From positions 186,001 through 250,000 of the forward strand of contig JAPOYR010000002.1 in the NCBI GenBank assembly GCA_026706485.1: a DNA stretch of 64,000 nt, in the 5' to 3' direction. Positions within the stretch are counted from its first letter, which is position 1. Each line of letters opens with the position of its first letter. The notes under the pieces were generated by a model. The model had not been told where the DNA came from and did not search any database. It saw only the letters and a list, made by a program, of their open reading frames with translations. The position numbers and the translations under genes were made by a program. Shown piece after piece: positions 1-12,007 of this stretch. This DNA is from Chloroflexota bacterium. GTDB taxonomy: Bacteria > Chloroflexota > UBA11872.

Positions 1-1
1 G

Positions 2-64
2 CGCTACGACGGCCTGCCACGCATCTGGCACGAAATCATCGGGCGGCGACGCGCGACGCCCTAG
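2..64 (+). CDS. C-terminal tail of an unknown protein (partial, cut by window edge)
   Basis: The second reading frame is open from the window edge to a TAG at 62-64 and ends ...IWHEIIGRRRATP. The peptide has a natural composition for a C-terminus and directly precedes a repeat-filled gap. Nothing more of the gene is visible, so no function can be given. The frame choice rests only on the stop position and amino acid composition; frame 1 is also open here but reads as arginine/alanine-rich shadow sequence. Confidence 0.4.
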   Translation, partial: RYDGLPRIWHEIIGRRRATP

Positions 65-91
65 TCCCGCCCGCTCCTCGGCACGCCGGCC

Positions 92-172
92 CGTCATTCC
101 CGCTTCGCCGTCATTCCCGCTCCCTCCGTCATTCCCGCTTCGCCGTCATTCCCGCGCAGGCGGGAATCCACC
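92..172. repeat. Family A palindromic repeat preceded by three truncated copies
   Basis: CGTCATTCCCGC occurs at 92, 109, 127 and 144 (spacing 17, 18, 17). Only the last copy continues into the inverted arm GCGGGAATCCACC, giving a complete hairpin element of about 29 bases. Complete copies of the same family occur at 40195-40223 and, with different arms, at 42722, 45655 and 47986. Confidence 0.85.
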
Positions 173-327
173 CGTCACTGAACCCGGGGGCGGACAGGTT
201 GCGCCCTGTCATCCCCAAGCCCGGCTGTACTTTGCAAAAGTCTCCGAAGGTGGGAATCCACCGCCCACCACATCTGGCGCGCACGGATATCCACCGCCCG
301 GCAGAAACCTCATTCCACACCAGATCC

Positions 328-409
328 GTCATTCCGAGCGCAGCGAGGAATCTAAGGACGCTGGCGCCGGCTCCGCGCCGCTAATACTCCTCGCGCCGCT
401 CGAAGTGAC
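328..409. repeat. Family F long inverted repeat element (82 bases)
   Basis: The left arm GTCATTCCGAGCGCAGCGAG pairs with a right arm ending CGCTCGAAGTGAC around a variable centre. A second copy of nearly the same length lies at 46756-46836. The stretch 173-327 between the family A array and this element contains only degenerate repeat-like sequence and no gene that I can support. Confidence 0.75.
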
Positions 410-412
410 AAC

Positions 413-440
413 GGTGGCCCGCGCTGCGCGCAGTGTGGGA
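413..440. repeat. Family C palindromic repeat
   Basis: A 28-base copy beginning GGTGGCCC and ending TGTGGGA. The core GCTGCGCGCAG is palindromic. It belongs to the same family as the copies at 21886, 21931, 44159, 45502, 47772, 61569 and 61614. Confidence 0.75.
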
Positions 441-487
441 CCGGCCGCGTCGAATCTCCGAGACGGGCCAGCGGCGCCAGTCCGGTT

Positions 488-521
488 CCCTCTCCCACAG
501 GGAGAGGGCTAGGGTGAGGGG
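488..521. repeat. Family D repeat upstream of the restriction-modification gene
   Basis: CCCTCTCCC pairs with GGGAGAGGG and is followed by CTAGGGTGAGGGG. It lies 24 bases before the start codon of the next gene. Other copies are at 3625-3660 (inside that gene), 37328-37363 and 47809-47842. Confidence 0.8.
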
Positions 522-545
522 CTCCGGCGCGGCTACCATGCCCCC

Positions 546-3500
546 ATGTCGCGGCTGACGACCGCCGTCGAAACCTACTTCGCCGATCTGCGGCGAATCC
601 GCGCCACCGGCGGCGCCACCGCCGAAACGTCCCGCTACACCCCGCTGGAGAACCTCCTCAACGCGGTCGGCGCCAGCCTCAAACCCAAGGTCTTCGGCGT
701 CGGGCAACTGGCGAACCTGGGCGCCGGCCATCCCGACTTCGGCCTCTACGCCGCCAAGCAGGTGCAGCGCGGCCAGCCCCGCGAGGGGCAGCGACCCGAG
801 CACGGCGTGGTCGAAGTCAAACCTATCGGCGACGACGCCTGGGTCACCGCCGGCGGCGATCAGGTTAGCCGGTATTGGGGCCACTACCGCCTGGTCCTGG
901 TCACCAACTACCGCGACTTCGTGCTCGTCGGCGAGGACGCAGCGGGCCTTCCGGCAAAGCTCGAAACCTTCCGCCTGGCCGCCAACGCAGAGGACTTCGA
1001 CCGGCAGCTGGACAAGCCGCGCGCCTTCGCCAACCGCGTCGGCGCGGGACTGGCCGAATATCTGCTGCGCGTCTTCTCGCACCGCGCCGTGCGCGGGGCG
1101 CTGGAAGAGGCGCTGGGCGTCAAGTTCGAGGGCGAGCGCGGCGCGGCGTTCTTCCGCTCCACCCTGGTGCAAACCCTCTTCTACGGCGTCTTCTCCGCCT
1201 GGGTGCTCTGGGCGCGGCAGACGCCCCCGCCCGCGGGCGCGTTCGACTGGCGCACGGCCGTCTGGCACCTGCGCGCGCCGGTGCTGCGGGCGCTGTTCCA
1301 GCAGCTCTCCGATCCCGGCCGCCTGCAGCCGCTGGGGCTGGTCGAAGTGCTGGACTGGACCAATGCCGCGCTGGACCGCGTGGACCAGGCCGCCTTCTTC
1401 GCCCGCTTCAACGAGGGCGAGGCCGTCCCCTACTTCTACGAGCCGTTCCTGCAAGCCTTCGACCCCGCGCTGCGCAAGCAGCTCGGCGTCTGGTACACGC
1501 CCGCCGAGGTGGTGCGCTGCATGGTGGCGCGCGTGGACCGCGCGCTGCGGGACGACCTGGGCATCGCCGACGGGCTGGCGGCGGAGAACGTCTACGTGCT
1601 CGATCCCTGCTGCGGCACCGGCGCCTACCTGGCGGAAGTGCTGCGCCGCATCGCCGCCAACCTGAGGGACCGCAGTTCCGGGGCGCTGACCGGGGCGCAC
1701 GTCAAGCGGGCCGCGCTGGATCGCGTGTTCGGCTTCGAGATTATGCCCGCGCCCTTCGTGGTGGCCCACCTGCAAGTCGGCATTACGCTGCAAGAGCTCG
1801 ACGCGCCGCTGGCCGAGGACGGCGTCGAGCGCGCCGGCGTCTTCCTCACCAACGCGCTCACCGGCTGGGAACCCACGGTGCAGAAGCCGCTGCCGTTTCC
1901 CGAGTTGGAGGAGGAACGCGACCGTGCCGAACGGGTGAAGCGAGAGACGCCGATCCTCGTGATTCTGGGCAACCCGCCCTACAACGGGTTCGCCGGTATG
2001 GCCGTCGACGAGGAGCGCGAGCTTTCGGAGGCCTATCGCACGACGCGGCGCGTGCGGCGGCCCGAGGGCCAGGGGCTGAACGACCTCTACGTGCGCTTCT
2101 TCCGCATGGCCGAGCGCCGCATCGCCGAAAAGACCGGCCAGGGCGTGGTCTGCTTCATCTCCAACTACTCCTGGCTGGACAGCCTCTCCTGCCCCGGCAT
2201 GCGCGAGCGCTACCTGGACGCCTTCGACACCATCCGCATCGACAACCTCAATGGCGACAAATACCGCACCGGGAAGGTCGCGCCCGACGGCTCGCCCGAT
2301 CCCAGCATCTTCTCCACGCCCGACGATCCGGTGGGAATCCAAGTCGGTACCGCCGTCGCCACGCTGGTTCGCAAGTTCGACCACTCGCCCGCGGCGAGAG
2401 TCCAATTCCGCAACCTCTGGGGCCAAGCCAAGCTCGCGGCGCTGGCCGAAACGGCCGAGGCGGAACCGGAGGTGCTCTACGACGCCATCGAGCCGGTGCT
2501 GCCGCTGGGCCTGCCCTTCGCGCCGGTGTCCGTCAGCCGGGACTGGTTCGACTGGCCGGCGCTACCGGATCTATTTCCGACGTCCTTTCCGGGCGTCAAG
2601 ACCAGCCGCGATGCATTTCTGGTTGACACCGATCTCGACCGGCTCAAGGCGCGCGCGGCAGATTACTTCGACCCGGCGGTGAGCAACGACGAGATTGCGC
2701 GGCGCTATCCCGGCGTGACGCGCAGCACGCGGCGGTTCAGCGCACCTGCCATTCGTGACGCGCTGCTCCGACGCGGCGGCCCTACCGAAAGCGGCTTCGT
2801 TCAATACGCCTATCGGCCATTCGACACTCGCGACCTCTATTGGGAAGCGGAGACCAAGTTGCTCGACGAAAAGCGATCCGAGTATTGGCCACACGCATTT
2901 GCAGGGAATCTTTGGCTCATATTGCAAAAGAAGGCCCGCCCCGATCTATCGCCGCCGCTCGCCACAGGATTCCTCGGGGACCTCAACCAGATGAATAGCG
3001 GTGTGTATTGCGTGCCCTGCTGGCTCAGCGAAGACGGCCTTGGAACCGACGGCAACGGCGCGAAACAACGCCCCAACCTGTCGCCGGCCGCCCGCCGCTA
3101 CCTGGAACGCCTCGATCTGACCGTCGAGGACCTCTTCCACCACGTCCTCGCCGTGCTGCACGCCCCCGGCTACAACACCGTGAATGCCGATGCGCTGCGT
3201 GCGGAAGGACCCCGCATCCCCCTGCCGCACTGGGCCGAACTGTCCGCGCCGTCCTCCTCTGGTAGAGGCGCTTCGCGAAGCGCCCATTCGGCCGACGACG
3301 AGAGCGGTTCGCGAACCGCCCCTACGTCCGACCAAGCCGCGGAGGCCGCCCAAACCCTGACCGCCTCCGCCGCCCGCGGCCGCGAGCTGGCCGCCCTGCT
3401 GGACCCAGACACGCCCGTCCCCGGCGTCACCACCGGACAACTCCGCCCCGAGCTCGCCGCCATCGCCGTGCCCGCCACCACCGACGACAGCCAGATGGAC

Positions 3501-3905
3501 GGCGACGACTTCGCCCTCACCGCCGGCTGGGGACACTTCGGCTCAGGCGAGGCCGTCATGCCCGGCCAAGGCCGCGCCGTCGAACGCGCCCACACCCAAT
3601 CCGAACGCGAGGCGCTCCTTGCTCCCTCTCCCTGGAAGGGAGAGGGCTGGGGTGAGGGGATTCCGGCCCCGCTCGGCGACACCACCTTCGACATTTACCT
3701 CAACAACCGCGCCTACTGGCGCAACGTCCCCGCCGACGTCTGGCGCTACAAGCTCGGCGGCTACCAGGTCCTCAAGAAGTGGCTCTCCTACCGCGAGCAA
3801 ACCATCCTCGACCGCCCGCTCCGCCCCGAGGAAGTCCAGCACTTCACCGACACCGCCCGGCGGATTGCGGCGATCCTCTCGCTGACCAACACGACCGAGC
3901 GATGA
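546..3905 (+). CDS. Single-chain restriction-modification type protein (nuclease-like N-terminus, N6-adenine methyltransferase, target recognition)
   Basis: A 1119-residue protein resembling the type ISP/IIG group, which methylates adenine and may cleave DNA from one chain. Near the N-terminus, P63-D64 followed by E90-V-K92 fits a PD-(D/E)XK nuclease motif. The SAM-binding motif DPCCGTG is at 353-359 and the catalytic NPPY at 476-479. The C-terminal part, including GGYQVLKKWLSYRE, is typical of the recognition region of this family. No helicase motor is present, unlike the full LlaGI-type enzymes. Two dispersed palindromic repeats are translated within it, near residues 906-927 and 1027-1038. 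No clear ribosome binding site precedes the ATG. The flanking gene is a low-GC pentapeptide protein, which suggests an accessory locus. Nuclease activity is inference. Confidence 0.85.
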   Translation: MSRLTTAVETYFADLRRIRATGGATAETSRYTPLENLLNAVGASLKPKVFGVGQLANLGAGHPDFGLYAAKQVQRGQPREGQRPEHGVVEVKPIGDDAWVTAGGDQVSRYWGHYRLVLVTNYRDFVLVGEDAAGLPAKLETFRLAANAEDFDRQLDKPRAFANRVGAGLAEYLLRVFSHRAVRGALEEALGVKFEGERGAAFFRSTLVQTLFYGVFSAWVLWARQTPPPAGAFDWRTAVWHLRAPVLRALFQQLSDPGRLQPLGLVEVLDWTNAALDRVDQAAFFARFNEGEAVPYFYEPFLQAFDPALRKQLGVWYTPAEVVRCMVARVDRALRDDLGIADGLAAENVYVLDPCCGTGAYLAEVLRRIAANLRDRSSGALTGAHVKRAALDRVFGFEIMPAPFVVAHLQVGITLQELDAPLAEDGVERAGVFLTNALTGWEPTVQKPLPFPELEEERDRAERVKRETPILVILGNPPYNGFAGMAVDEERELSEAYRTTRRVRRPEGQGLNDLYVRFFRMAERRIAEKTGQGVVCFISNYSWLDSLSCPGMRERYLDAFDTIRIDNLNGDKYRTGKVAPDGSPDPSIFSTPDDPVGIQVGTAVATLVRKFDHSPAARVQFRNLWGQAKLAALAETAEAEPEVLYDAIEPVLPLGLPFAPVSVSRDWFDWPALPDLFPTSFPGVKTSRDAFLVDTDLDRLKARAADYFDPAVSNDEIARRYPGVTRSTRRFSAPAIRDALLRRGGPTESGFVQYAYRPFDTRDLYWEAETKLLDEKRSEYWPHAFAGNLWLILQKKARPDLSPPLATGFLGDLNQMNSGVYCVPCWLSEDGLGTDGNGAKQRPNLSPAARRYLERLDLTVEDLFHHVLAVLHAPGYNTVNADALRAEGPRIPLPHWAELSAPSSSGRGASRSAHSADDESGSRTAPTSDQAAEAAQTLTASAARGRELAALLDPDTPVPGVTTGQLRPELAAIAVPATTDDSQMDGDDFALTAGWGHFGSGEAVMPGQGRAVERAHTQSEREALLAPSPWKGEGWGEGIPAPLGDTTFDIYLNNRAYWRNVPADVWRYKLGGYQVLKKWLSYREQTILDRPLRPEEVQHFTDTARRIAAILSLTNTTER
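3262..3325. repeat. Two-hairpin family B element inside the restriction-modification gene
   Basis: This 64-base element begins GTAGAGGC and ends GCCCCTAC, the ends shared by the family B elements at 38713, 40112, 47903 and 57624. Its two hairpins have arms GGCGCTTCGCGAAGCGCC and GGCGGTTCGCGAACCGCC, different in sequence from the other copies but still perfect palindromes. It is translated in frame as a Gly/Ser/Arg/Ala-rich insertion. Confidence 0.8.
3625..3660. repeat. Family D repeat inside the restriction-modification gene
   Basis: CCCTCTCCC and GGGAGAGGG arms followed by CTGGGGTGAGGGG, matching the copy at 488-521. It is translated in frame as PSPWKGEGWGEG, which does not look like native enzyme sequence. 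Confidence 0.85.
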
Positions 3906-3921
3906 GACCCGAGTTAGATCC

Positions 3922-5166
3922 ATGAGTACGCCTAGTTGGACAAAGCGACCGCGAGGGTTAGTTCGTTCTTCCACCCGACGAATCCGCCGTTGGCGCCGTC
4001 GCGCATTTGCGTTCGCTAGGACTGCTCGGGGTGTGCGCAGCCTCATTGCGCTTCTGGCCGCAGGCCTCAGCGCTTACGTCCTGACCCAAGGTTGGGAGTC
4101 CGAGGTCGCCGTGACTGGACTCGTGCTGCTCAGTATTTCGGTTGCGATCTTTCTAGTCACCATCGCGCCTACCCAAGCTACGAGAGTATGGCGAGCTATT
4201 GACCACCGGGCGAGTAGCGTCCTAGATGTCATCTTCGCTTTCGCCGAAGCCCGCCTGCGCCAACTCACGGTTATTGCTCTTGCATTAGTCACGGTATTGT
4301 CGATTGCCTTTTGGGGATGGCTCATTTCAGGCAGCGAGCTTCGCACTGAGTCTCAGGGAAGCCAGCAGACGATAATTCGCACAGATACGACCGAGTCAGG
4401 AAGCACGACATTTCGTAATCTGAGCCTAGTTTTCGCTGCGCTACTCGCCTTACCAATTGCGATTTGGCGCACACGCATCGCCCAGCTTCAGGCGACCACG
4501 GCCCAGCGTGAGCATCTAGATAGCCTATACCGCCAAGGCGCTCAAAAGCTCATCGACAAAGACCTTTCGGTTCGTCTAGAAGGCGTCCACATCCTTGATC
4601 GACTCGCCAAGGACGAGCCAGAGCGATATCACATTCAGATTATGCGCCGACTGTGCGGATTCTTGCGAAACTCGAGAAGTGTGCAGCATGTGACCATTGA
4701 CCTCCAGGAGGACGATCGAACCGTCGCTGAGTCGATCCGTTCGCGCGGAGAATCAGGTCGTAGAATTGAAGAACAGTCGCATTTCACGCTTGACCTCAAC
4801 CTCACTAACTTGAAGGGCGTCTGGTTCAACCGCGCAGTACTAGCGCGCGCAGATCTTTCTTAGACTCGTTTAGAGGACTCCTACCTAAACTATGCGGACC
4901 TATCAGATGCGGCCTTATATGGAGCCAAACTTGGTGGCGCTGATTTCCATGATGCAGAATTGACGAATGCCAAGTTTTCGCTGAATGGCGATTATCCGGC
5001 AACTGGTTTGACGCAAGAACAACTTGATGGTGCGTGGTGCGAAGAGGGCAATCCCCCTATTCTAATTGGTGTCAAAGACGCAGTCACAGGAAAGCAACTC
5101 ACACCACCAACACGACGGATGTCGTTCAGAACGTATCTTGAGAAACTGAGATCAGAAATTGACTGA
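3922..5166 (+). pseudogene. Membrane-anchored pentapeptide-repeat protein interrupted by an in-frame amber codon
   Basis: The reading frame from ATG 3922 encodes several N-terminal hydrophobic segments (around residues 36-57, 60-85, 113-136 and 168-190), then a helical region, then pentapeptide repeats. TAG at 4861-4863 (codon 314) stops translation in the repeats, yet the same frame continues without further stops to TGA 5164-5166. The central Leu/Phe of each five-residue unit keeps its spacing across the TAG: VL, ADL, S-stop-TRL, YL, ADL, AAL, AKL, ADF, AEL, AKF. The lesion is therefore one substituted sense codon, not a frameshift. Base composition is visibly lower in GC than the neighbours, suggesting acquisition. 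The gene begins 16 bases after the restriction-modification gene. Function is unknown; a truncated 313-residue product is still possible. Confidence 0.8.
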
Positions 5167-5480
5167 ATGCGCGGCGAAGGGTAGGTCGCGTTGCGGCACT
5201 GCTCGTTCGCAGGGTCGGACTCCAGCCACGGTGGCTGCAATCTGAACTGATGGCGCTTGAGTTGACGAGATGGCCCGTGGCCCCGCCTACTGGCCGGTTT
5301 CAGTGTTCCGAATGACAACAGGGACTGGCGGGATGCGGATGCCGAATTGCGCTTCGCCCCCAACTGCCGCGGCCGAGCGCCTGGACTCCGGCCTCCGCCT
5401 GAGTGACGGATCTCGAGTGTCCCGCGGCTGAATTCGCTGGGGGTCTAATTCCGTAGGATTGAGGCTGGCGGGCAGCGAGC
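5167..5480. other. Intergenic gap with a degenerate family A repeat
   Basis: No gene is supported in this 314-base gap. At 5379-5408 a 30-base stretch (GCCTGGACTCCGG...GAGTGACGG) resembles the family A copies at 45655 and 47986 but with several mismatches, so it looks like an old decayed copy. Confidence 0.5.
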
Positions 5481-9755
<4,275 letters not shown>

Positions 9756-9936
9756 CAAGCCCGCCCCGGCGCTGCACAATCCGCCCAAGGACCCAATGCG
9801 TACTGTTTCAAGGAGACGGAACGCCCGCTGAAGCCCGCACGGCAAGGTGGGCCGATTCAGTCGCGATTGACCACCTGGGGGACGCGCACCGGCTTAGCGT
9901 CGGACGCGCGCCACTGCCGGACAGCGGAGATCGAGC

Positions 9937-11184
9937 ATGACGGATCGAATGCGTTGGCTAGGTCTGGCGGGCGCGCTCGCCGCCATTGCGGCGATCATCG
10001 CCGTCATCCTGGTCGTGGTGCAGCCGCCGCAGGCCGTCAGCGTGGCTCCCGCGCCGGACGAACCAACCACACCCGAGGCGGCGCAAACGGTGACACAGGC
10101 CGCGCCAGCCACGCCCGAGGCCGCGCCGGCCACGCCGCAAGTCGCAGCCCCTGCATCGTGGGCGGCGCCGGCCACACCGCAGGCGACGCCGCAGGTCGCA
10201 GCCACTGTGCCGGTGACGGCGCCGCCGACGCCCCAGGCCGCGGCAACGCCCGAGCCTTCGGGGCCCCTGGCGCCCGAGTTCGTGCGCGTCACCCAGTGGC
10301 TCAACAGCCCGGCGTTGAGCCTGGCCGAGTTGCGCGGCCGGGTGGTGCTGATCGATGTCTGGACGTTTGGCTGCTACAACTGCCGCAACACCCTGCCCTA
10401 CCTCCGCGACTGGCACGCGAAGTACGCCTCGGAGGGCTTGCAGATCGTCGGCGTGCACACGCCCGAGTTCGAGTTCGAGCAGATCGAGGCCAACGTGCGC
10501 GAGGCCATGATTCGGCTGAACGTGACCTGGCCGGTGGCGATGGACAACAACTGGGGCACCTGGCGCGCGTACAAGAACCGCTATTGGCCGCGCAAATACC
10601 TGGTGGATCAGCAGGGCCGGATCCGGTACGACGTGATTGGTGAAGGGTCCTACGCCGAGATGGAGCGCCGCATTCGCGAGCTGCTTGCCGAGGGCGGAGC
10701 CTCGCTCGACCACATTCCGGTGGGCGGCGTGGACGAGGGCGCCCCGCCCGCGCAGACGGCGTTGTTCACGGGTGACTCGTGGGATGAAGGCCGGTTCCTG
10801 TCCGTCGAGGGCGCGGGTGGAGCGGCGCGGCTCGGGCTGCGCGGCGGCTGGGTCGTGGAGTCCGACCGCGTGCGGCCGGACCCGGACGCAGGCTCGACCG
10901 CCTGGGACGCGACCGTCGTCGTCACGTCGGGCATGGCAAACCTCGCCGCGGCGGCCACCGCGGCAACGCCGGTGCTCGTGAAGGTGACGATGGACGGTGC
11001 GCCCGTTCCGGAACCGCTGCGCGGCGCGCATGTCTTTGCCGGCGAGGACGGCGCGACCTACGTGTCGATTGGCAAGTTTGGCACCTACAGTCTGCTGCGC
11101 CACGGCGACGGCGCACCGCGTGAGCTGCGGCTGCACACCGCCGACGCCGGCCTGTCGCTCTATACCTTCGTCTTTGGGGCCTAG
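9937..11184 (+). CDS. Membrane-anchored thioredoxin-like protein with DipZ-type C-terminal domain
   Basis: 415 residues. A transmembrane anchor (about 8-29) is followed by a long Ala/Pro/Thr linker with repeated ATPEAAPATPQ-like units (about 35-110), then a TlpA/DipZ-like redoxin domain with the active site C146-Y-N-C149 in WTFGCYNC. The following VGVHTPEFEFE segment and the C-terminal region ending LYTFVFG match the thioredoxin and C-terminal beta domains of DipZ. The redoxin should face the outside of the membrane and exchange electrons with CcdA, encoded 11 bases downstream. In DipZ these parts are one polypeptide; here they are two genes. Likely substrates are extracytoplasmic thiols or cytochrome c maturation, but this is inferred from the family. 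The 181-base gap upstream holds no gene that I can see. Confidence 0.85.
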   Translation: MTDRMRWLGLAGALAAIAAIIAVILVVVQPPQAVSVAPAPDEPTTPEAAQTVTQAAPATPEAAPATPQVAAPASWAAPATPQATPQVAATVPVTAPPTPQAAATPEPSGPLAPEFVRVTQWLNSPALSLAELRGRVVLIDVWTFGCYNCRNTLPYLRDWHAKYASEGLQIVGVHTPEFEFEQIEANVREAMIRLNVTWPVAMDNNWGTWRAYKNRYWPRKYLVDQQGRIRYDVIGEGSYAEMERRIRELLAEGGASLDHIPVGGVDEGAPPAQTALFTGDSWDEGRFLSVEGAGGAARLGLRGGWVVESDRVRPDPDAGSTAWDATVVVTSGMANLAAAATAATPVLVKVTMDGAPVPEPLRGAHVFAGEDGATYVSIGKFGTYSLLRHGDGAPRELRLHTADAGLSLYTFVFGA

Positions 11185-11195
11185 CGCGTCCCGCC

Positions 11196-11912
11196 GTGGA
11201 TCAAACGGTCAACCTGGCGGTGGCATTCGGCGCCGGCGTGGCCTCGTTCATCGCGCCGTGCACGCTCGCCTTGGTGCCGGCCTACGTGCTCTATCTCGGC
11301 GGCCTCACGTTAAGCGACGGGGATGGGGCGGACGCGCGCGCGACCCGCGGCGCGACGCTGCGAAGCGTTCTGGCCTTCACGCTGGGTTTCACGTCCGTGT
11401 TCGTGATTCTCGGGGCTTCGCTTGGAGCGCTCACGCAGACGCTGGCCGACCATTCGGTGTGGCTGAACCGGGTGGGCGGCGCGCTGATCATCGTGCTGGG
11501 ACTGATGGCCCTGGGGCTGCTGCGGGTTCCGCTGGCGCAGCGCGGCTTCGCATTCCGCCCGCACGTGTCCTCGCAGCTGCACGTGGCCGGGGCATTCCTG
11601 GTCGGCGGCGCCTTCGCCGTCAGTTGGGTTCCCTGCGTGGGACCCATCCTGGGGGCGATCCTGGTGCTGGCGGCCACCACGGCATCCGTTGGCGAGGGCG
11701 CCCTGCTGCTGCTGGCCTATTCGCTGGGCATGATGCTGCCGTTTGCCGCCGCCGGCGCATTCTCCGGCTGGACGCGTGCGCTGCTGCAGCGCCACGGCCA
11801 CGCCCTGACCTACGCGACCCACGCGGGGGGCATTCTGCTCATCGCGCTGGGGATCGTGGTTTTCACGAATCTCATGCCCGTTATCGCCAGATATATCCCG
11901 ATTGGCGTATGA
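11196..11912 (+). CDS. ccdA: Cytochrome c biogenesis/thiol transport protein CcdA
   Basis: 238 residues with six hydrophobic segments, the usual size for CcdA. The two conserved cysteines that carry electrons across the membrane are visible in FIAPCTLALVPAY (first helix) and SWVPCVGPILGA (fourth helix). It starts with GTG 11196, 11 bases after the anchored thioredoxin, so the two are probably co-transcribed and act as a split DipZ system moving reducing power from cytoplasmic thioredoxin to the outer face. Pro and Gly residues beside both cysteines are preserved. Confidence 0.92.
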   Translation: MDQTVNLAVAFGAGVASFIAPCTLALVPAYVLYLGGLTLSDGDGADARATRGATLRSVLAFTLGFTSVFVILGASLGALTQTLADHSVWLNRVGGALIIVLGLMALGLLRVPLAQRGFAFRPHVSSQLHVAGAFLVGGAFAVSWVPCVGPILGAILVLAATTASVGEGALLLLAYSLGMMLPFAAAGAFSGWTRALLQRHGHALTYATHAGGILLIALGIVVFTNLMPVIARYIPIGV

Positions 11913-11936
11913 CGAGCACGACGAACGGAATAGAAT
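11909..11936 (+). promoter_or_regulatory. Possible sigma-70-type promoter for the unknown gene at 12008
   Basis: ATGACG (-35-like, 4 of 6) at 11909-11914 and TAGAAT (-10-like, 5 of 6) at 11931-11936 are separated by 16 bases. A start near 11943 would leave a leader of about 65 bases ending in GGAGCGAGG before the ATG. It overlaps the end of ccdA. Sequence match only. Confidence 0.35.
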
Positions 11937-12007
11937 GGAGCAGGGTCGCGGATGTGCGCCGACGCCCGACCGGCGCCGGGCCTGGACCCTAGGACGGAGC
12001 GAGGACC

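Noticed and set aside
92-172. CRISPR-like array
   Set aside because: The repeated unit is the left half of a dispersed palindrome, the spacers are only a few bases, and no cas genes are present.
381-2426. Long open frame on the minus strand opposite the restriction-modification gene
   Set aside because: It is antisense to a gene with clear catalytic motifs and reads as an Arg/Gly/Ala/Val-rich low-information sequence, as expected from GC-rich codon shadows.
4861-4863. Recoding of TAG as an amino acid
   Set aside because: TAG ends several intact genes in the window, including dnaE and rpsR, so it is a normal stop codon here.
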